From positions 15,023,001-15,087,000 of the forward strand of contig NC_065874.1 in NCBI RefSeq assembly GCF_933775445.1: a DNA stretch of 64,000 bases, in the 5' to 3' direction. The DNA is from Argentina anserina. Taxonomy: Eukaryota > Streptophyta > Magnoliopsida > Rosales > Rosaceae. Shown here piece by piece: positions 48,416 through 61,854 of the stretch. The notes beneath the pieces are model-generated. The model worked only from the letters and a program-made list of their open reading frames with translations, did not search any database and was not told the origin of the DNA. Made by a program: the position numbers and the translations under genes. How positions within the stretch are numbered: position 1 is the first letter of the stretch; each line of letters starts with the position of its first letter.

Positions 48416-51400
48416 ATGCCTTCTCTACTTTCACTCTCAACTCACTTCACTCCATACCCCAACCTCACATTTCTCCAATTTCACTACCCAAACAGACCCC
48501 AAAGACTCACCTTTCCCGTCAAGAAGCCAACCCAGATAGGCTGCTCCGCCACAGGTCAACCCCACCAACAACAGAGACCCCCCAAGAAGAAGAAACCCTT
48601 TCCCGACGAAAAAGGCGTCGACCCAGTTGGCTTCCTCTCCAAATTTGACATTTCCCACAAGCAATTCGCCCAGTTCCTCCGTGAAAGGTGACCCCTTTCT
48701 CACTTCATTGATCATACACGTAGTAAAGTTTGAAGCTTTGATTCAAGTTGATGAAGTCACTGTAGTAAAAGAGGTGCATTTATCTCGTGTTACTGAGAGT
48801 TACTGTGAGATGTTGTTTTGAAGTTTATTACATTGGTTTGTATTTGCAGACATAAAGCTATGAAGGACTTGACAGATGAGATATTCAATCGGCATATCAA
48901 CCTTAGGGACATGTCATCTGGGTTTGTTCTTCCAAACCCAATTTTTCTTTCCGCTTTTTCCTTTCAAGTTTTAATTTTTTATGGTTGTTTTTGCTGACCT
49001 CTAGTTTTGATGTTTATTTAGTGCATTGCTCTGATGTTCTAGTTACCTTGTTTATTAAGTCTTTAAGTAAGTAAAGTTCACATTTTGAATGACCAGACGG
49101 ATTAGTACCGATATATCATTGTGGACTTAGTTTGTCTTGTGTGAATACTGAATAGCTTTTGGTTACTGAAAAGAAAGAATAAAACATCAAATAATAGCTG
49201 AGACTGTCTTGCTTGTTTGAGACATGAATTAAAGAATCCAGGTTGTAATTGCTATTGTTATCTTTTTCCTATAGATATGAGATATTGGGTTTGCATCGAC
49301 ACCCAGAACATAGAGAGGATTATATGGAGTGGGCTCCAGGTTTGATATAAGCCTAAACCCTTTCTTGTTTCTTATTCATGGTCTGTGTGATTCTAAATGT
49401 TGGTTCCCTTGCCAATTATTTTGGTCAAAATAAAAATAAAAATCAAGAGGAAGCACTGCATTTTGTCTTAACTTTATTTTTCGTTCTACCTCCTTTTCTG
49501 TTACAGAATATTCTATTAATTAATATTGTTTCTTTTTCCTGTCTGAACTACATTCTGGCCCTGATGTCTTTGACCAGTCACATCGGGAAGATCATATGTC
49601 TAATATTAGCCTGCGAAATGCAGGTGCTCGCTACTGCGCACTGGTTGGTGATTTCAATGGATGGTCTCCCACAGAGAACTGTGCAAAAGAAGGTCATTTT
49701 GGACATGATGACTATGGATACTGGTTCATCATTCTTGAAGATAAGTTGAGGAATGGAGAGAAACCAGATGAACTGTACTTTCAACAGTATAACTATGTAG
49801 ATGATTACGACAAAGGTGACAGTGGCGTTACCATTGAAGAAGTCTTTAAGAAAGCAAATGATGAGTATTGGGAGCCTGGAGAAGACCGGTATCTGAAAAA
49901 CCGCTTAGAAGTACCCGCAAAGTTGTACGAGCAAATTTTTGGGCCTAATGGACCTCAAACATTGGAGGAACTTGAGGAAATACCAGATGCAGAAACGAGA
50001 TATAAAGCGTGGAAAGAACAACATAAAGATGACCCACCTAGTAACTTACCTTCTTATGATGTGATTGACAATGGAAAAGAGTATGACATTTACAATATTG
50101 TGCTTGATCCAGTATCACAAGAGAAATTTAAAGCAAAGAAGCCTCCCTTGCCATATTGGTTTGAGACACGTAAAGGAAGAAAGGCATGGTTGAAAAAGTA
50201 TCGGCCGTGCATTCCTCATGGGAGCAAGTACAGGGTCTATTTTAACACTCCTAGTGGGCCACTGGAACGAGTACCAGCTTGGGCAACTTATGTGGAACCA
50301 GGTAGTCATTGGTGCCCCCAGCATTGTAGAATTTTTAGAAATTCATATGTGAAATTCATATATATATAGGATATTTATTTCCACAGTATCCTGGCCTACG
50401 CCTTATTGTCATTACGAATATCTTGTCGATTAGATTATATATATTTCACTGGCATAGGCCAAGTATTTCTTTATCTGAACCTTGTTTAATACCTTCAGAT
50501 GCAGACGGAGGACAAGCTTATGCAATCCACTGGGAACCACCCCCAGAACTGGCATACAAATGGAAGAATGCACGCCCTAAAAAGCCAAAGTCCCTGCGTA
50601 TTTATGAATGCCATGTTGGCATAAGTGGATCACATCCTAAAGTATCTTCTTTCAGTGATTTCACAGAGAAGGCAAATCCTAGTCCTTGATTGTGTAATTA
50701 GGGACTTAATTCTAATGCTTATATGGCAGACAAATTTCACATTTTGCACTCTATATTGTTCAGGTTCTTCCTCATGTAAAGAAGGCTGGCTTTAATGCGA
50801 TTCAGCTGTTTGGTGTTATTGAGCACAAAGATTATTTTACTGTTGGTTATAGAGTGAGTGGTTCCACTTCTCATTCTCAGATTACATATCTTCATAGTCT
50901 TTTTGAATTTCATCAGGTTGACACATCTATATCACTGTTATATGGCATTAAGCCAAGTAATTTTGTAATAAAGATTCATATGAAGGTTCCATAAATGTGA
51001 TCAAGCGGTATTTCGGAATTTCAGGCCACAAATTTATATGCTGTTAGCAGCCGATTTGGCACTCCTGATGATTTTAAGCGGTTGGTTGATGAAGCACATG
51101 GTAATCTCTTTATTAATTTAATTTAATCCGTTCAGTAACCAACAAGTTTCTTACTTAATCATTTCTATGTGACTTTGGCAGTTTGGCTTGTGCAGATTAT
51201 GAGAAAGCTATACTTTTTGTATTGCATCACATACTAAAATTGATCTTGAAAACATCATCACTAAGTTGTAAGGTGCTCATTACATAATACATGGATAATG
51301 GATTCATGTCTTGTTTGTATGTTCCGAATAGTTTGTGAAAGAGTGAATCAGAAAATATAGAGTTGTATGTCAATTCACAGCACATTTTGAGTCTGCAACT

Positions 51401-54400
51401 TTTATAGACAAGGAAAACAGTTAGCAGAACAGATGAAACAGCTTGATGACAGGTTGAAATAAGCCTTGACATAATAATTATTGTGCTTCCATACTCTTTT
51501 ACTGAATTATGCTCTCTCCTGACTAGTTTGGCATCAATGATGTGTTTCTTCAACATTTTTTCTCATCATGCCCATTGGTTTAGTAAAGCTTATATACTGG
51601 ACCTACCTTGTTTTGCTTTACAGGACAAGGACTGCTGGTCTTCTTGGAAATTGTTCATTCCTACTCAGCTGCAGATGAGATGGTTGGATTAGCACTTTTT
51701 GATGGAACAAATGATTGCTACTTCCACACAGGTATTCTTTACACTAGCTCCTCAGCTTTATTAGTAGAACAGCAACATTAGAACTGGACATTGGTCTGAT
51801 TGGATATAGCGCCATACTCTGATATGATATGGAACCATATAGAGTCTATTACTCAACATCAAGACTGACTGCAATGGGATTTCGTCGATAGAGACTGAGT
51901 TGGATCTGACCAGGTGCTCTGCTGGGTACCAAGACCAGAATATTACCCTTATCTTTGAAATAAGTTCAGAAGATATTACTAGACTCACAAATAAAAGGTT
52001 TTAAAAAGGAATGACTACCAGTAGTCTACGAGGAAGATGGATCGCGTATCTTCTCAAGTAAAACTTAAATGGCTTTGGAATTTGGGAATCCATCTAATCA
52101 ACTTAGTGGCTAATCTATTTCATCATCAGGCACGCCTTAACTTGAAAGTTGGCTCTATATTACATCTGTAACAATTAAATTTGCAGCCCAAATGCTCAAC
52201 CCAATTGGTGGAATATAATTAGTATCACATATACTTACTACTAGGTGATCATGAACATCCTTAGTCAAGTCTAGGTCGGATAAACAAGTATAATATGGAA
52301 GGCTGTGCTTCCTTGATAGTAATGAGTCTGTTAGGGTAGATAAAACTTTACTTTGCTAATGCTCTTTGGAAGATGGCTTGTTGTCCACAATTTAATGTTT
52401 CTGCTTGTGACCATAAAGTTCAGTTTCTTTGTCTGATTATTCTTTTCAGTCAAATTACCCAATTAAGCAAGCAGTCAGCACTACCACAAGGCTTTAATAT
52501 TTTTTTCCCCCCTAAATTCTTAAGCTTGTAACCAATAGAGGAAGCACCCCCTGGAAACCACGCAGCCTACATTCACCTCTCTGAAAAATTGAACACCAGC
52601 TAAGAAACATCAAACCTGCAAGCCTATATTATTAGCTGAGTGTTCATTTGATACTTGTACTGGTATTGATGGCAGTTGCTAATCAATTTGGAATTATTCT
52701 TGACAACGTTGACATTTGTTCTCATATTCATTTATCATGTGTGTGTGTGTACACACACACACACACATTATCTTCTGAAATAGGCAAAAGGGGACATCAC
52801 AAGCACTGGGGTACCAGAATGTTTAAATACGGTGATCAGGATGTTTTGCATTTCCTTCTCTCGAATTTGAACTGGTAAGTGTGAAGCTTAATGAACGGTT
52901 CAAGTTTTGACATTAGAGGAGTTCTTTCTTTGAACCAATGATCATATACCTGCCTAATGCGGTAAACTAGTACATAACATATGTTTTTCTTTGCTAATTT
53001 GAAGTTAATTTTATTATTGAGGATGCTATCTTTGGTTTAATACCGCCAAGTTTTGAACAGGTGGATCACGGAGTACCAAGTTGATGGTTTTCAGTTCCAT
53101 TCACTCTCATCAATGATGTATACACATAATGGCTTTGCAACGTTTACCGGTGACTTGGAGGAGTAAAGCATCAATCCATCAATTTAAAACTTCAATAATA
53201 TCATACATAAAATCACATTCATAACTTTTAAAATTGCTAGATTGCTTGTCACTTAACAGAAACATCTTGGGTTCCACAAGTTGCTTAAATTCTTTTCTAA
53301 TAAAGAATTTTTATAAATCAAACATGTACTTATAACAAGCTTATATAGAATGCGCAATTATATAATTCATTAATCTTGTTTTCTGTTATTTGTTTTTTAT
53401 GGTTTATATGCATGGGTGGCAGTATTTCATTTGCAAGGAAACTTTTGAAATGATGGGCAGAGCTTAACTGATTTGAAACAAGATGGATTCTTAGAAAATA
53501 GAAAATCTGGTGTTTTATGACTAATTCATTGTCATCTTCATAAAAACTATTCTATTTCCACTGGTTTGAGTCTTTAGCACCATATCTCATGGTTAGGGTA
53601 ACTGCTTTGAGCTTATGATTCTAAGAATCATCCTGCTCTTTTGTCAGGTACTGCAATCAATATGTTGATAGGGACGCGTTGCTATACCTCATGTTGGCAA
53701 ATGAGATACTTCATGCTCTCCACCCAGATGTAATAACAATTGCTGAAGATGTAAGCAGTTGATATTTTAGTGTTTGTTTAGTAATGGAAACTTATCTTTT
53801 TAATTTTTTTTTCTGATTGTGAAATAACAGCATCATTTTGGGCTTGAGATTTCTGATTTCATTATGTTAACTCTAGACAATTAATATTTTTTTAGCATGT
53901 ATCTATATATAGAGGAAGGTGTTATTTTTTGGATGCCCATATATCTACTAAACTTGCTTTGAAACTGTGCCACCTTACCAAACCCTAGTATCTTTATGAT
54001 TCGGGAAACTCTAGCTAGCTAGGTAGAGTGAGGGGTTTTGAACCCCAAACAACATGGTAGAAAACTATGGGCTGCAGATGTATTGATACCAGCTAACACT
54101 TTGTAATAAAACTTTGGATCTATGTATATATATAAAGTCCCCTTTCATACTATTCATAAATGTATAATGTTATCAAGTTCTTAATTCATGGTGTTCATGA
54201 TTCTCAGAGTTTATTTAGCATAGTGTATTGTATTTTCTGACTTCTACAAAGATTTAGAGTTTGATTTATTTTCCAGGCAACCTTCTATCCAGGTCTATGT
54301 GAACCAATCTCTCAAGGCGGATTGGGCTTTGATTATTGTGTCAATCTTCCTGTGTCAGAGATGTGGTCATCTTTCCTTGAGAATGTTCCAGACCATGATT

Positions 54401-57081
54401 GGAGCATGAAAAAGGTTGTATGATTTGATTGCATATGACTAATATCTTGAGTGCACATTCATAATGCGAATGTCTTTATTTCCTTGAATTACTCCTTTTC
54501 CATGCCATTAAGCGGACATTCATTATGTTCAACCCACCCTGCAGATTGTCAGTACATTAATGGGCAACAAAAACTATGCAGATAAGATGCTCATGTATGC
54601 TGAAAATCATAACCAGGTATCAGCCTTTCAGTGTCTTACCCATTTAGCATTCTATTAAAATACTCTAGGCTTACCTGATAAATCTGGCAATTTGGTTTAT
54701 ATTTTGTGTTTGATGTGACACTTGACTCTATGATCTTGGAATCAGTCAATCTCTGGAGGGAGATCCTTTGCTGAGATACTGTTTGGTGAAATCAGGGAGG
54801 CCGCTCCTGACAAAGAGAAATTATTGCTCAGAGGTTGTTCCTTGCACAAGGTATGCAATGTACCAACATTTATAAATATATTTCTGTTATCTTGGTAAGC
54901 AAATTCTAGTTCCAGAATTTCTCCATTGTTCTATTACACGTGTATATATGCTTGCTATACATTCAACATGTAGTGTATGCATATATGATTGTTGAGATGT
55001 ACTTTTCAGGACTTTGTTCATTCTTGTCATTATTATTTTAATTTTTATCACTGAAACAGATGATCAGATTAATTACCATGACAACTGGTGGCCGTGCTTA
55101 TCTCAACTTCATGGGCAATGAATTTGGGCATCCGGGGGTGCGTTTACTGGTCCCTAAAAGTTCAATAATTGTACACATAATCACATATGATTGATGATTG
55201 TCTCATTTTTTAGAGGGTTGAGTTCCCGATGCCAAGCAACAATTTCTCATATTCACTAGCCAACCGAAGGTGGGAACTTCTTGCCAATGAGGGGTTGCAT
55301 CGCGACTTGTTTACCTTTGATAAGGTATCAACTACTAACAATTTCTTTGTATCTTAGTACCTTACATGCTTAATCTTGTGGTTCGGACTCTCTTACTGTG
55401 GCATCTGGCATTGTAATTGTTCTAGCTGCTGTTGAAAGTTGCTATGAGCTGTTTAAGTTTCTCATAATTTCTCATAATTGCAGTAATTCTAATAACTCTA
55501 TCCTCTCTCGGTTGTAAAGTTAATATGTTACTTCAAGATCCTATATTCTAGGGCTTCAAAATATTCCTTGTTTATTTGTAGTGAAGAAACATTTGTTAAC
55601 AACTTAACATTATTGTAAAATGATTTTCATCTTTCATTTTTCCTAGGACTTGATGAAACTGGATGAAAGTGAAAGAATACTTGCAAGATTTTTACCCAGT
55701 ATTCACCATGTGAATGACAATAGCATGGTATGGTGACTCTTCCATTCACTTTATGTGATTCTATGCATTGGATAATTTTTTTTTTCATTTACTGATCACG
55801 ATAGACTTCTGCTAATTACAGGTAATTGCTTACACGAGAGGGCCTTTTCTCTTCATATTTAACTTCCATCCAACAGATTCTTATGAAGGATACCAGATAG
55901 GTGTAGAAGAAGCTGGAGAGTATCAAGTGGGTTATGGCAAACAGTATTTAGTACTTAAATACAGTTCCAATATCTTAATTTTTATGTTTATGTTGGTGTG
56001 TTGCAAAATCATGGTTATGAATGAAGAAACTAGATAGTCTAGTCTTCACTCCAATGCTTAAATAAAAGGACTTTGTTTGAATTGTTTTTACCACAGCTTG
56101 TACTAAATACGGATGAAAGAAAGTACGGAGGTCAGGGGCTTATGAAGGATGACCAATATTCTTTGACAACTACTAGCCAAAGGTGATTACAAACTGTCTT
56201 CTCTACCCTGGCAATTTTTTTTTCTTTTTTGCGTTTTACATTTGCATACAGGGACAGAGCCAGAATTTCGAATCAGCCTGGGCTAAACTTCAATTGATAA
56301 ATTTTTCGTTGATATATGAATGTAAATAAACTAATATTTTGTATACTGTACATTCATGATGAAAAAAAATCTCTAGTTAAAAGGTTCAAAATTATATAAG
56401 AACTAAAATTTTTGTTATGTATATCGATCTTTAATCAAGTAGCTGATAGTATCATACAATAGTTGGTTTAACTGTGTTAGGATTGGTGGACTTTACCAAT
56501 TGAGTTACATAGGTCAACTACTCTTATTAAGTTAAATTTAAGGAAACAAATTTTCCATTGAGTACACCATATTAAGAATATTTTTAATGATTATTGCATG
56601 TTAATAAGCTTTTTCTTAATTTATAACCATACACAGATGGAGTTACATCATCAACTAATCAAAATTGATTGACTTTCATTTTGCTTGTTGCACCAGAGAC
56701 CTGGGCTACCATATATAGGAATGCAAGATCTGTCTAATTAACCCTATTAAATTATTAGAAAATTGAAAAATTACATGGGCTACAGCCCAGGAGGTGTAAT
56801 ACTATCATATTGTTGGTTCCTTTGAACAAATATTTTTGTTTTCAAGTGTAAATTTAAGATCTTTGTGTTTGGTTTTTGCAGAAGTGATGGCCTCCGAAAC
56901 AGCTTAGAAGTTCCTCTGCCTAGTAGGACTGCCCAGGTCTGTGAATTCTTTTAGTTTTTGTTTATCAAAAGGACCAAAATCTTTGACAAACGCTTGTGAT
57001 CATGAAGTTATATACTTTGACGTATATTTTTCTTGATCTCTGCTGCAGGTTTACAAATTAAGTCGTATTTTAAGAATATAA
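48416..57081 (+). CDS. SBE3: 1,4-alpha-glucan-branching enzyme 3-like protein, plastid (SBE3/BE1 type)
   Basis: 21 exons: 48416-48687, 48850-48921, 49275-49339, 49624-50301, 50499-50671, 50764-50853, 51025-51100, 51624-51731, 52784-52874, 53061-53162, 53648-53750, 54277-54414, 54545-54616, 54746-54850, 55060-55137, 55214-55324, 55647-55727, 55822-55926, 56097-56182, 56882-56936, 57049-57081. Total 2694 nt, 897 residues; all phases close. The Ser/Thr-rich N-terminus is a likely chloroplast transit peptide. Then come a CBM48-type region ([11 protein letters not shown]) and a GH13 barrel ([42 protein letters not shown]). It resembles Arabidopsis BE1/EMB2729 (At3g20440), which is needed for embryo development. 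The usual nucleophile Asp is His in DGFQFHS and the usual HD is HN, as I recall for the whole subfamily, so branching activity is doubtful. Intron 5 uses a GC donor. Intron 19 holds a MITE-like insertion. Confidence 0.95.
56246..56802. mobile_element. Possible MITE in an intron of the branching-enzyme-like gene
   Basis: A block starting GGGACAGAGCCAGAATTTC with AGCCTGGGCT near its left end, and CATGGGCTACAGCCCAGG near its right end, lies in the intron 56183-56881. It resembles common plant non-autonomous repeats. The ends and target duplication are not resolved. Confidence 0.4.
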
Positions 57082-57862
57082 GTACTGCACTGTGGAATTA
57101 CTTGCATGCAGACTTTAAAGAATGAAAGTTAATACCTCACGAAGCTACAGTTACTAAGCGGCATTTCTAGGAAGCTCAAAAGTTGATAAGGAGATTCAGA
57201 GTTCAAATTGGAAGGTTGGTTGTTGCTTGATCTATCTAAGCTCTGTGATTGTCATGGTTGTTTTTTTTTTTTGGAAGATTGGGATGTTCTGATTTCGTCC
57301 AAACTGCACTAATGGAACTGAGGTATTACAATCAGCAAGATGTTTCGAGTAGGACTTTCAGAAGGAATGAGCACATGAAATGCCTTTGTTGAAGACTTGA
57401 AGTGAAATGCGATCTTCGCGAGACTGTTAATGTATGTTTTCAGCAGTAAAAGCAAATGATATGCAAATTGTAGAAATTAGGCAGCTGTTATTTTAAATTA
57501 GGCAAATAAATTAGGGAGGCATAAGAACATAGGCGTTGATCATTATGCCCTTCCCCCTTTTTGTATGAAACTGGAAACTGAACAGAAGCAAAATACAACT
57601 ATGAACACTTATGACCAGCTTAATCAAAAGATTGATAAGTGACCAATTGCCTTTCGTCAATTTGCTCTCAATCCCAGTCGAAGTTTACCATAACCAGAGG
57701 TTGATTATTCCTGATAGAATATTGGTTCATTAATCAGTTATCACTATAAAAGAGAATTGAAATCCCTATACACCAGGGCCAAACCTTAGGTTAGGAGACC
57801 AGTGGTGAGTTCGAGCTCTCTAATGGTCATACGAATTCTGTGTAAAAAGAGAAGAAAAAAAA
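57082..57862. other. 3' UTR and flank of the branching-enzyme-like gene
   Basis: The first 400 bases are probably 3' UTR. Near 57775-57862 a segment with GGTGAGTTCGAGCTCTC (B-box-like) followed by an A-rich tail suggests a short SINE remnant next to the Copia LTR. Confidence 0.4.
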
Positions 57863-58059
57863 TGGCTGAAGTGTATTGTTATTGATATTGCACAATGAGC
57901 TTTATAGCAGCAGTAGGAATATTGAGACAACTCATATACAACATATTACTACACATAAGAAAGCTTTACAACTCATACACAATCTATTACTACACATTAA
58001 GGAAACTTTACAACTCATACACAACCTGTTACAATCAATGACAGATTTGTTTCTCAACA
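57863..58059 (-). repeat. 3' LTR of the second Copia element (left on the map)
   Basis: It ends TTTGTTTCTCAACA on the plus strand, that is, TGTTGAGAAAC at its 5' side on minus. The adjoining CTCCCCCTCAAG is the polypurine tract on minus. It contains repeats of CTTTACAACTCATACACAA. Confidence 0.88.
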
Positions 58060-58066
58060 CTCCCCC

Positions 58067-60160
58067 TCAAGTTGGAGAGTGGATGTCTTGCACTCCTAAC
58101 TTGCGAATCATAGGAATAAAAATGTCTTTCCCTAATGGTTTAGTGAGAACATCAGCTAGTTGATAGACATAACTTACATGTCTTGTGACCACAGAACCAT
58201 CTAGGATTTTGTCTCGGATATAATGACAGTTAATCTCAATGTGTCTTGTTCGCTCGTGAAAAATAGGATTGGCTGCAATGTGGAGTGCAACCTTGTTGTC
58301 ACAGAATAAAAAAGCTGACTCATGAAGCAACATGCCCAAATCATTGAGTAAGCAACATAACCAAGTCAACTCACAACATGTGCCTGTCATAGCTCGATAT
58401 TCAGCCTCTGCTGAAGATAAAGACACTGTCTTTTGGCGCTTAGACTTCCAAGAGACCAAGGAAGATCCAAGAAAGAAAAAGTATCCGGTTGTAGATCTTC
58501 TTGTGACCGGACATCCTGCCCAATCAGAATTACAATAGGCTCTCAACCTTAATCACTGATGGAAGAAAAGAATAAACCTTGTCCTGGAGCACCTTTCAAG
58601 TAACGTACCACCCTTAATGCTGCTTCCCAATGCGTCTTCCTAGGTTGATTCATGAACCTACTAAGGACATGAACGACGTAGTAATATCAGGACGGGATAC
58701 AATGAGATATATGAGCCGGCCAATCAACCTCCTGTATTTCTCAGGGTCTTTGAGCAGATCATTACGCTCCGACAATTTCAAACCTCATTCCATGGGAGTA
58801 TCTGTCGGAACGGCCCCTAATAATCTTGCATCTTCAATAATCTCTAAGGCATATTTACGTTGACTGATAAAGATACCACAATTCGAAGTTGAAACCTTGA
58901 TGCCAAGAAAATACTTTAAGTCTCCAAGATCCTTGAGATGAAATTGACTATGCAAGAAAGTCTTAAGTGCGGCAATTGTCTTCAAGTCATTCCCAATAAT
59001 CAATATATCATCAACGTAAATCAAAAGTGCAGTAAATAAATTCAATTTCTTCTTAGTGAACAATGAATAATCAACTTTAGATTGAACATACCCGGCTGAC
59101 TTTACTGCATCAGAAAACTTCTCAAACCACTGCCTTGAAGCCTGTTTCAAACCATACAGATACTTGTGCAATCGACATACCAGATTCTCCTCCCCCTGTC
59201 GCCGAAAACTTGGCGGAGGAGACATATATATTTCCTCCATGAAGAAAAAGCATTATTCACATCCAGTTGGTGTAATTTTCGACGACGAGCAGCTGTTAAA
59301 GGTAAGAGACAACGAACAGTAGTAATTTTAGCAGTAGGGGAAAAAGTCTCTTGATAATGCACACCTTCTAACTGAGTGCAACCCTTGGAAACCAACCAGG
59401 CTTTATAACGTTCAACAGAACCGTCTGCTTTGTGCTTGATCTTATATACCCTACGACAACCAATGAGAACTTTACCAGCCGGAAGTGTGGTAAGAGCCCA
59501 TGTGCCATTAGCCTCGAGGGCTTGTAATTCAGAAAACATGGCTTGTTGCCATTCCGGATGAACAACTGCCTCAGAATAGGTATGTGGCTCAATAACATGA
59601 CTGATCTGAGTCAAGAAAGCCTGATGACGGGGCACACACTGATGGTAAGAGAGATAGCTAGCCAACAGGTAATGAGTTCCTTTAGTCGGACTAGACAACA
59701 AGAAGGACGAAAAATCTGAGTGAATGGAGTGAACATTGTAAGTGAGGCAGTCCGGTGGGTGCGACTTGCGGCTGGAGCGACAGAGGGGGATGGGTTCGGT
59801 GGTGGGTGGGGCGACTGATGTGAGCGGATCAGATGGAGGCTGGGCAGAGGGTGGTGGACAGCAGGAGTATGTGCAGAACAAAGGTGGTGGAGGCAGAGGT
59901 GGTGGCGGGGAAGGTGAGGGAGAGGGCGGAGCTGTTGTGGATGGATAGGGAGGAGAGGGAGGTGGTGAAGGTTGTGGTTCAAGCATGACCATATCAAAAG
60001 TGAAGTCATCGATATTAGATGAAGGAAAGACCGGGCCGGGTTCGTGTATTGGAGCAAAACTTGGGCTGGGTTGGTGGCCCAAAGGGTCTAAGGCTGCATA
60101 AGGAAAGATATCTTCATGGAATTTAACATCCCGACTGGTAAAAACCTTTTTTGTAGACAA
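58067..60160 (-). pseudogene. pol: Second Copia pol remnant: reverse transcriptase and RNase H
   Basis: From 60160 down: [12 protein letters not shown] (end of the integrase region), a Pro/Ser-rich spacer, then reverse transcriptase (FSPTAKI, LDVNNAF), a frameshift near 59240, and a second piece with [20 protein letters not shown] and YFLGIKV to 58785. RNase H follows at 58546-58067 ([49 protein letters not shown]). There is a stop after DTPME and others between 58785 and 58546. Confidence 0.88.
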
Positions 60161-60227
60161 ATCATATAGCTAAAGGCCTTTTTTGTATAATAAGCTGAGA
60201 TTGATTGTTGCTCTTACTTATGGCAAG

Positions 60228-60696
60228 CTATATCTCGCTGAATCTCAAAAATTCGAGAGGCATTACCTTGTGAAAATCGTTCATGTAAGTCCTCACATAC
60301 CTCTTGAGCCGAAGAGTAATAGGTGAGACTGTCAGCAATGTCTTGACTGACAGCGTTGGTGATCCATTGATGCACAAAGTCGTTGACCCGAGTCCATGTT
60401 TTGTAGCCATCTGGATCAGCCTTTTATGAAGGGGACTCAATTGTGCCATTGATAAAACCAAGCTTGTTTTTGGAATTCAAAGCTCAGAGCATATCCATTT
60501 TCCAACCATTGTAGTTGTTCACATCCAAGACTTTAGTAATTAGGACCATGCATGAGTGATTAGAGGGATAAGTATAAAAAGGATATGAGAAGGGAGATTT
60601 GGATTTTGATGATTCTGTGGAATTGAGGGGAACTGATTTGCTTGGTGAAAGAACATCATCATCACCAGGCATGACAAATGATAGGAGAGACTGCAC
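60228..60696 (-). pseudogene. gag: Second Copia gag remnant
   Basis: Two frames, 60696-60484 and 60461-60228, read LITKVLDVNNYNGWKMDML, then DPDGYKTWT-type sequence and EVCEDLHERFSQGNASRI. A frame break lies between them. No zinc knuckle is left, because the deletion joins this to the integrase end near 60165. Confidence 0.8.
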
Positions 60697-60838
60697 GAGA
60701 AATTAAGATGCAGCGAGGAAGAAATTAAGATGCTGCCTGCTGCTGCTGAAAGGGTGTTGGTACTGCAGCTTCACAATATCAGAAGTGTTTCCAAACCGGG
60801 CATTGGACATATGAATGTAAGAAAAGCAAGAATAAAAA

Positions 60839-61032
60839 TGGTTGAAGTGTATTGTTATTGATGTTGCACTATGAGTTTTATAATAACAGTGGGAATATGG
60901 AGACAACTCATATACATCATATTACTACACATAATAAAAGCTTTACAACTCATACACAACCTACTACACATAAGGAAACTTTACAACTCATAAACAACAT
61001 ATTAAAATCAATGACAGATTTGTTTCTCAACA
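60839..61032 (-). repeat. 5' LTR of the second Copia element (right on the map)
   Basis: Same ends as the LTR at 57863-58059, with many substitutions and small gaps. The expected primer site next to it on minus is not recognisable. Confidence 0.85.
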
Positions 61033-61854
61033 TTATGTAAGTATATGCGTTTTTTTTTCTGCAAAGAAAACTCATTCTTTGTGCAAAAATCAGAATAAGC
61101 ATACTTGGTAGACCTAGTGATGCAGTTTTAATTAGTTCAGGTTCATTGAGTGATTTCCAGAAAGTTAATAAGCCGACTACAACAACATACTAGAAGATGT
61201 GAGATTAAAACAAACTTTAACCATGCTTCAATACATATTGCTTGTTGGTGTAATAGGCTTTGGAGTTACTGGGACCCCAAAAATCTAACTTCTAAGGAGG
61301 TGACTGCTTTAGGATGCGTTTGGTAAGGCTTATCACCTCGGATGATTATAAGCTAAGCTCCCCATCATGTTTGGTAAATTGGCTTCTCCCTTCCAGCTTC
61401 CAAAAGCTGTGCTTTTTTCTCATATAAGCAGAAGCTACTCCCCACCTCTTTTTAGAAACAGAAGCTGATCTTACACGCGGAATACTGTAGCGAAACTTAA
61501 ATGAAAATTTTAAAATCTCATTGGGTACCCTCAACAAGATGATAGAATTCCATGATGTACCTAACCTCGAAACTCTCTCTCTCTCTTCCTCCACCAGAGT
61601 CGTATGTGATGAAACTCTGAAGCCATAACTAAGCGCCTCTCTCTGTATTTCTCTCTCGCTTGCCTCTGTGATTCGCCGCTCTGATGACGCATTTGCCGGA
61701 ATCGAGGATCCGAAATCCCACTGGGATTAGATCCGTACCAAAAAACTAACAGTCCGGTCGACCTGATCAGATCCTGTTTGGTATACACCTCCCTCTCACC
61801 TTTCCAGATTTCTCTCCTCTCTCTTCTCCGTCACTCATCGGATTGTTTTTGTTT
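61033..61854. other. Spacer between the Copia element and the PPR pseudogene
   Basis: Contains a GATGCGTTTGGTAAGGCTTAT segment near 61316 and AGCAGAAGCTACTCC near 61430, typical of short plant non-autonomous transposons, then a CT-rich leader. No intact gene is seen. Confidence 0.4.

Larger units (their letters stand above)
57863..61032 (-). mobile_element. Second Copia LTR retrotransposon, internally deleted
   Basis: LTRs of 197 and 194 bp border a 2.8 kb interior. On minus, gag remains (KVLDVNNYNGWK, DLHERFSQGNASRIFEIQRD) and is joined directly to the end of integrase and to reverse transcriptase and RNase H. Protease and the integrase core are gone. No matching target duplication was found. 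The LTRs differ at many sites, so it is older than the first Copia element. Confidence 0.9.

Noticed and set aside
54000..54050. tRNA-like GGTTTTGAACCCC motif in a branching-enzyme intron
   Set aside because: Only a B-box-like string; no matching A box, cloverleaf or repeat ends were found.
59742..59948. Gly-rich plus-strand frame
   Set aside because: Complement of the Pro/Ser-rich spacer of the second Copia polyprotein.
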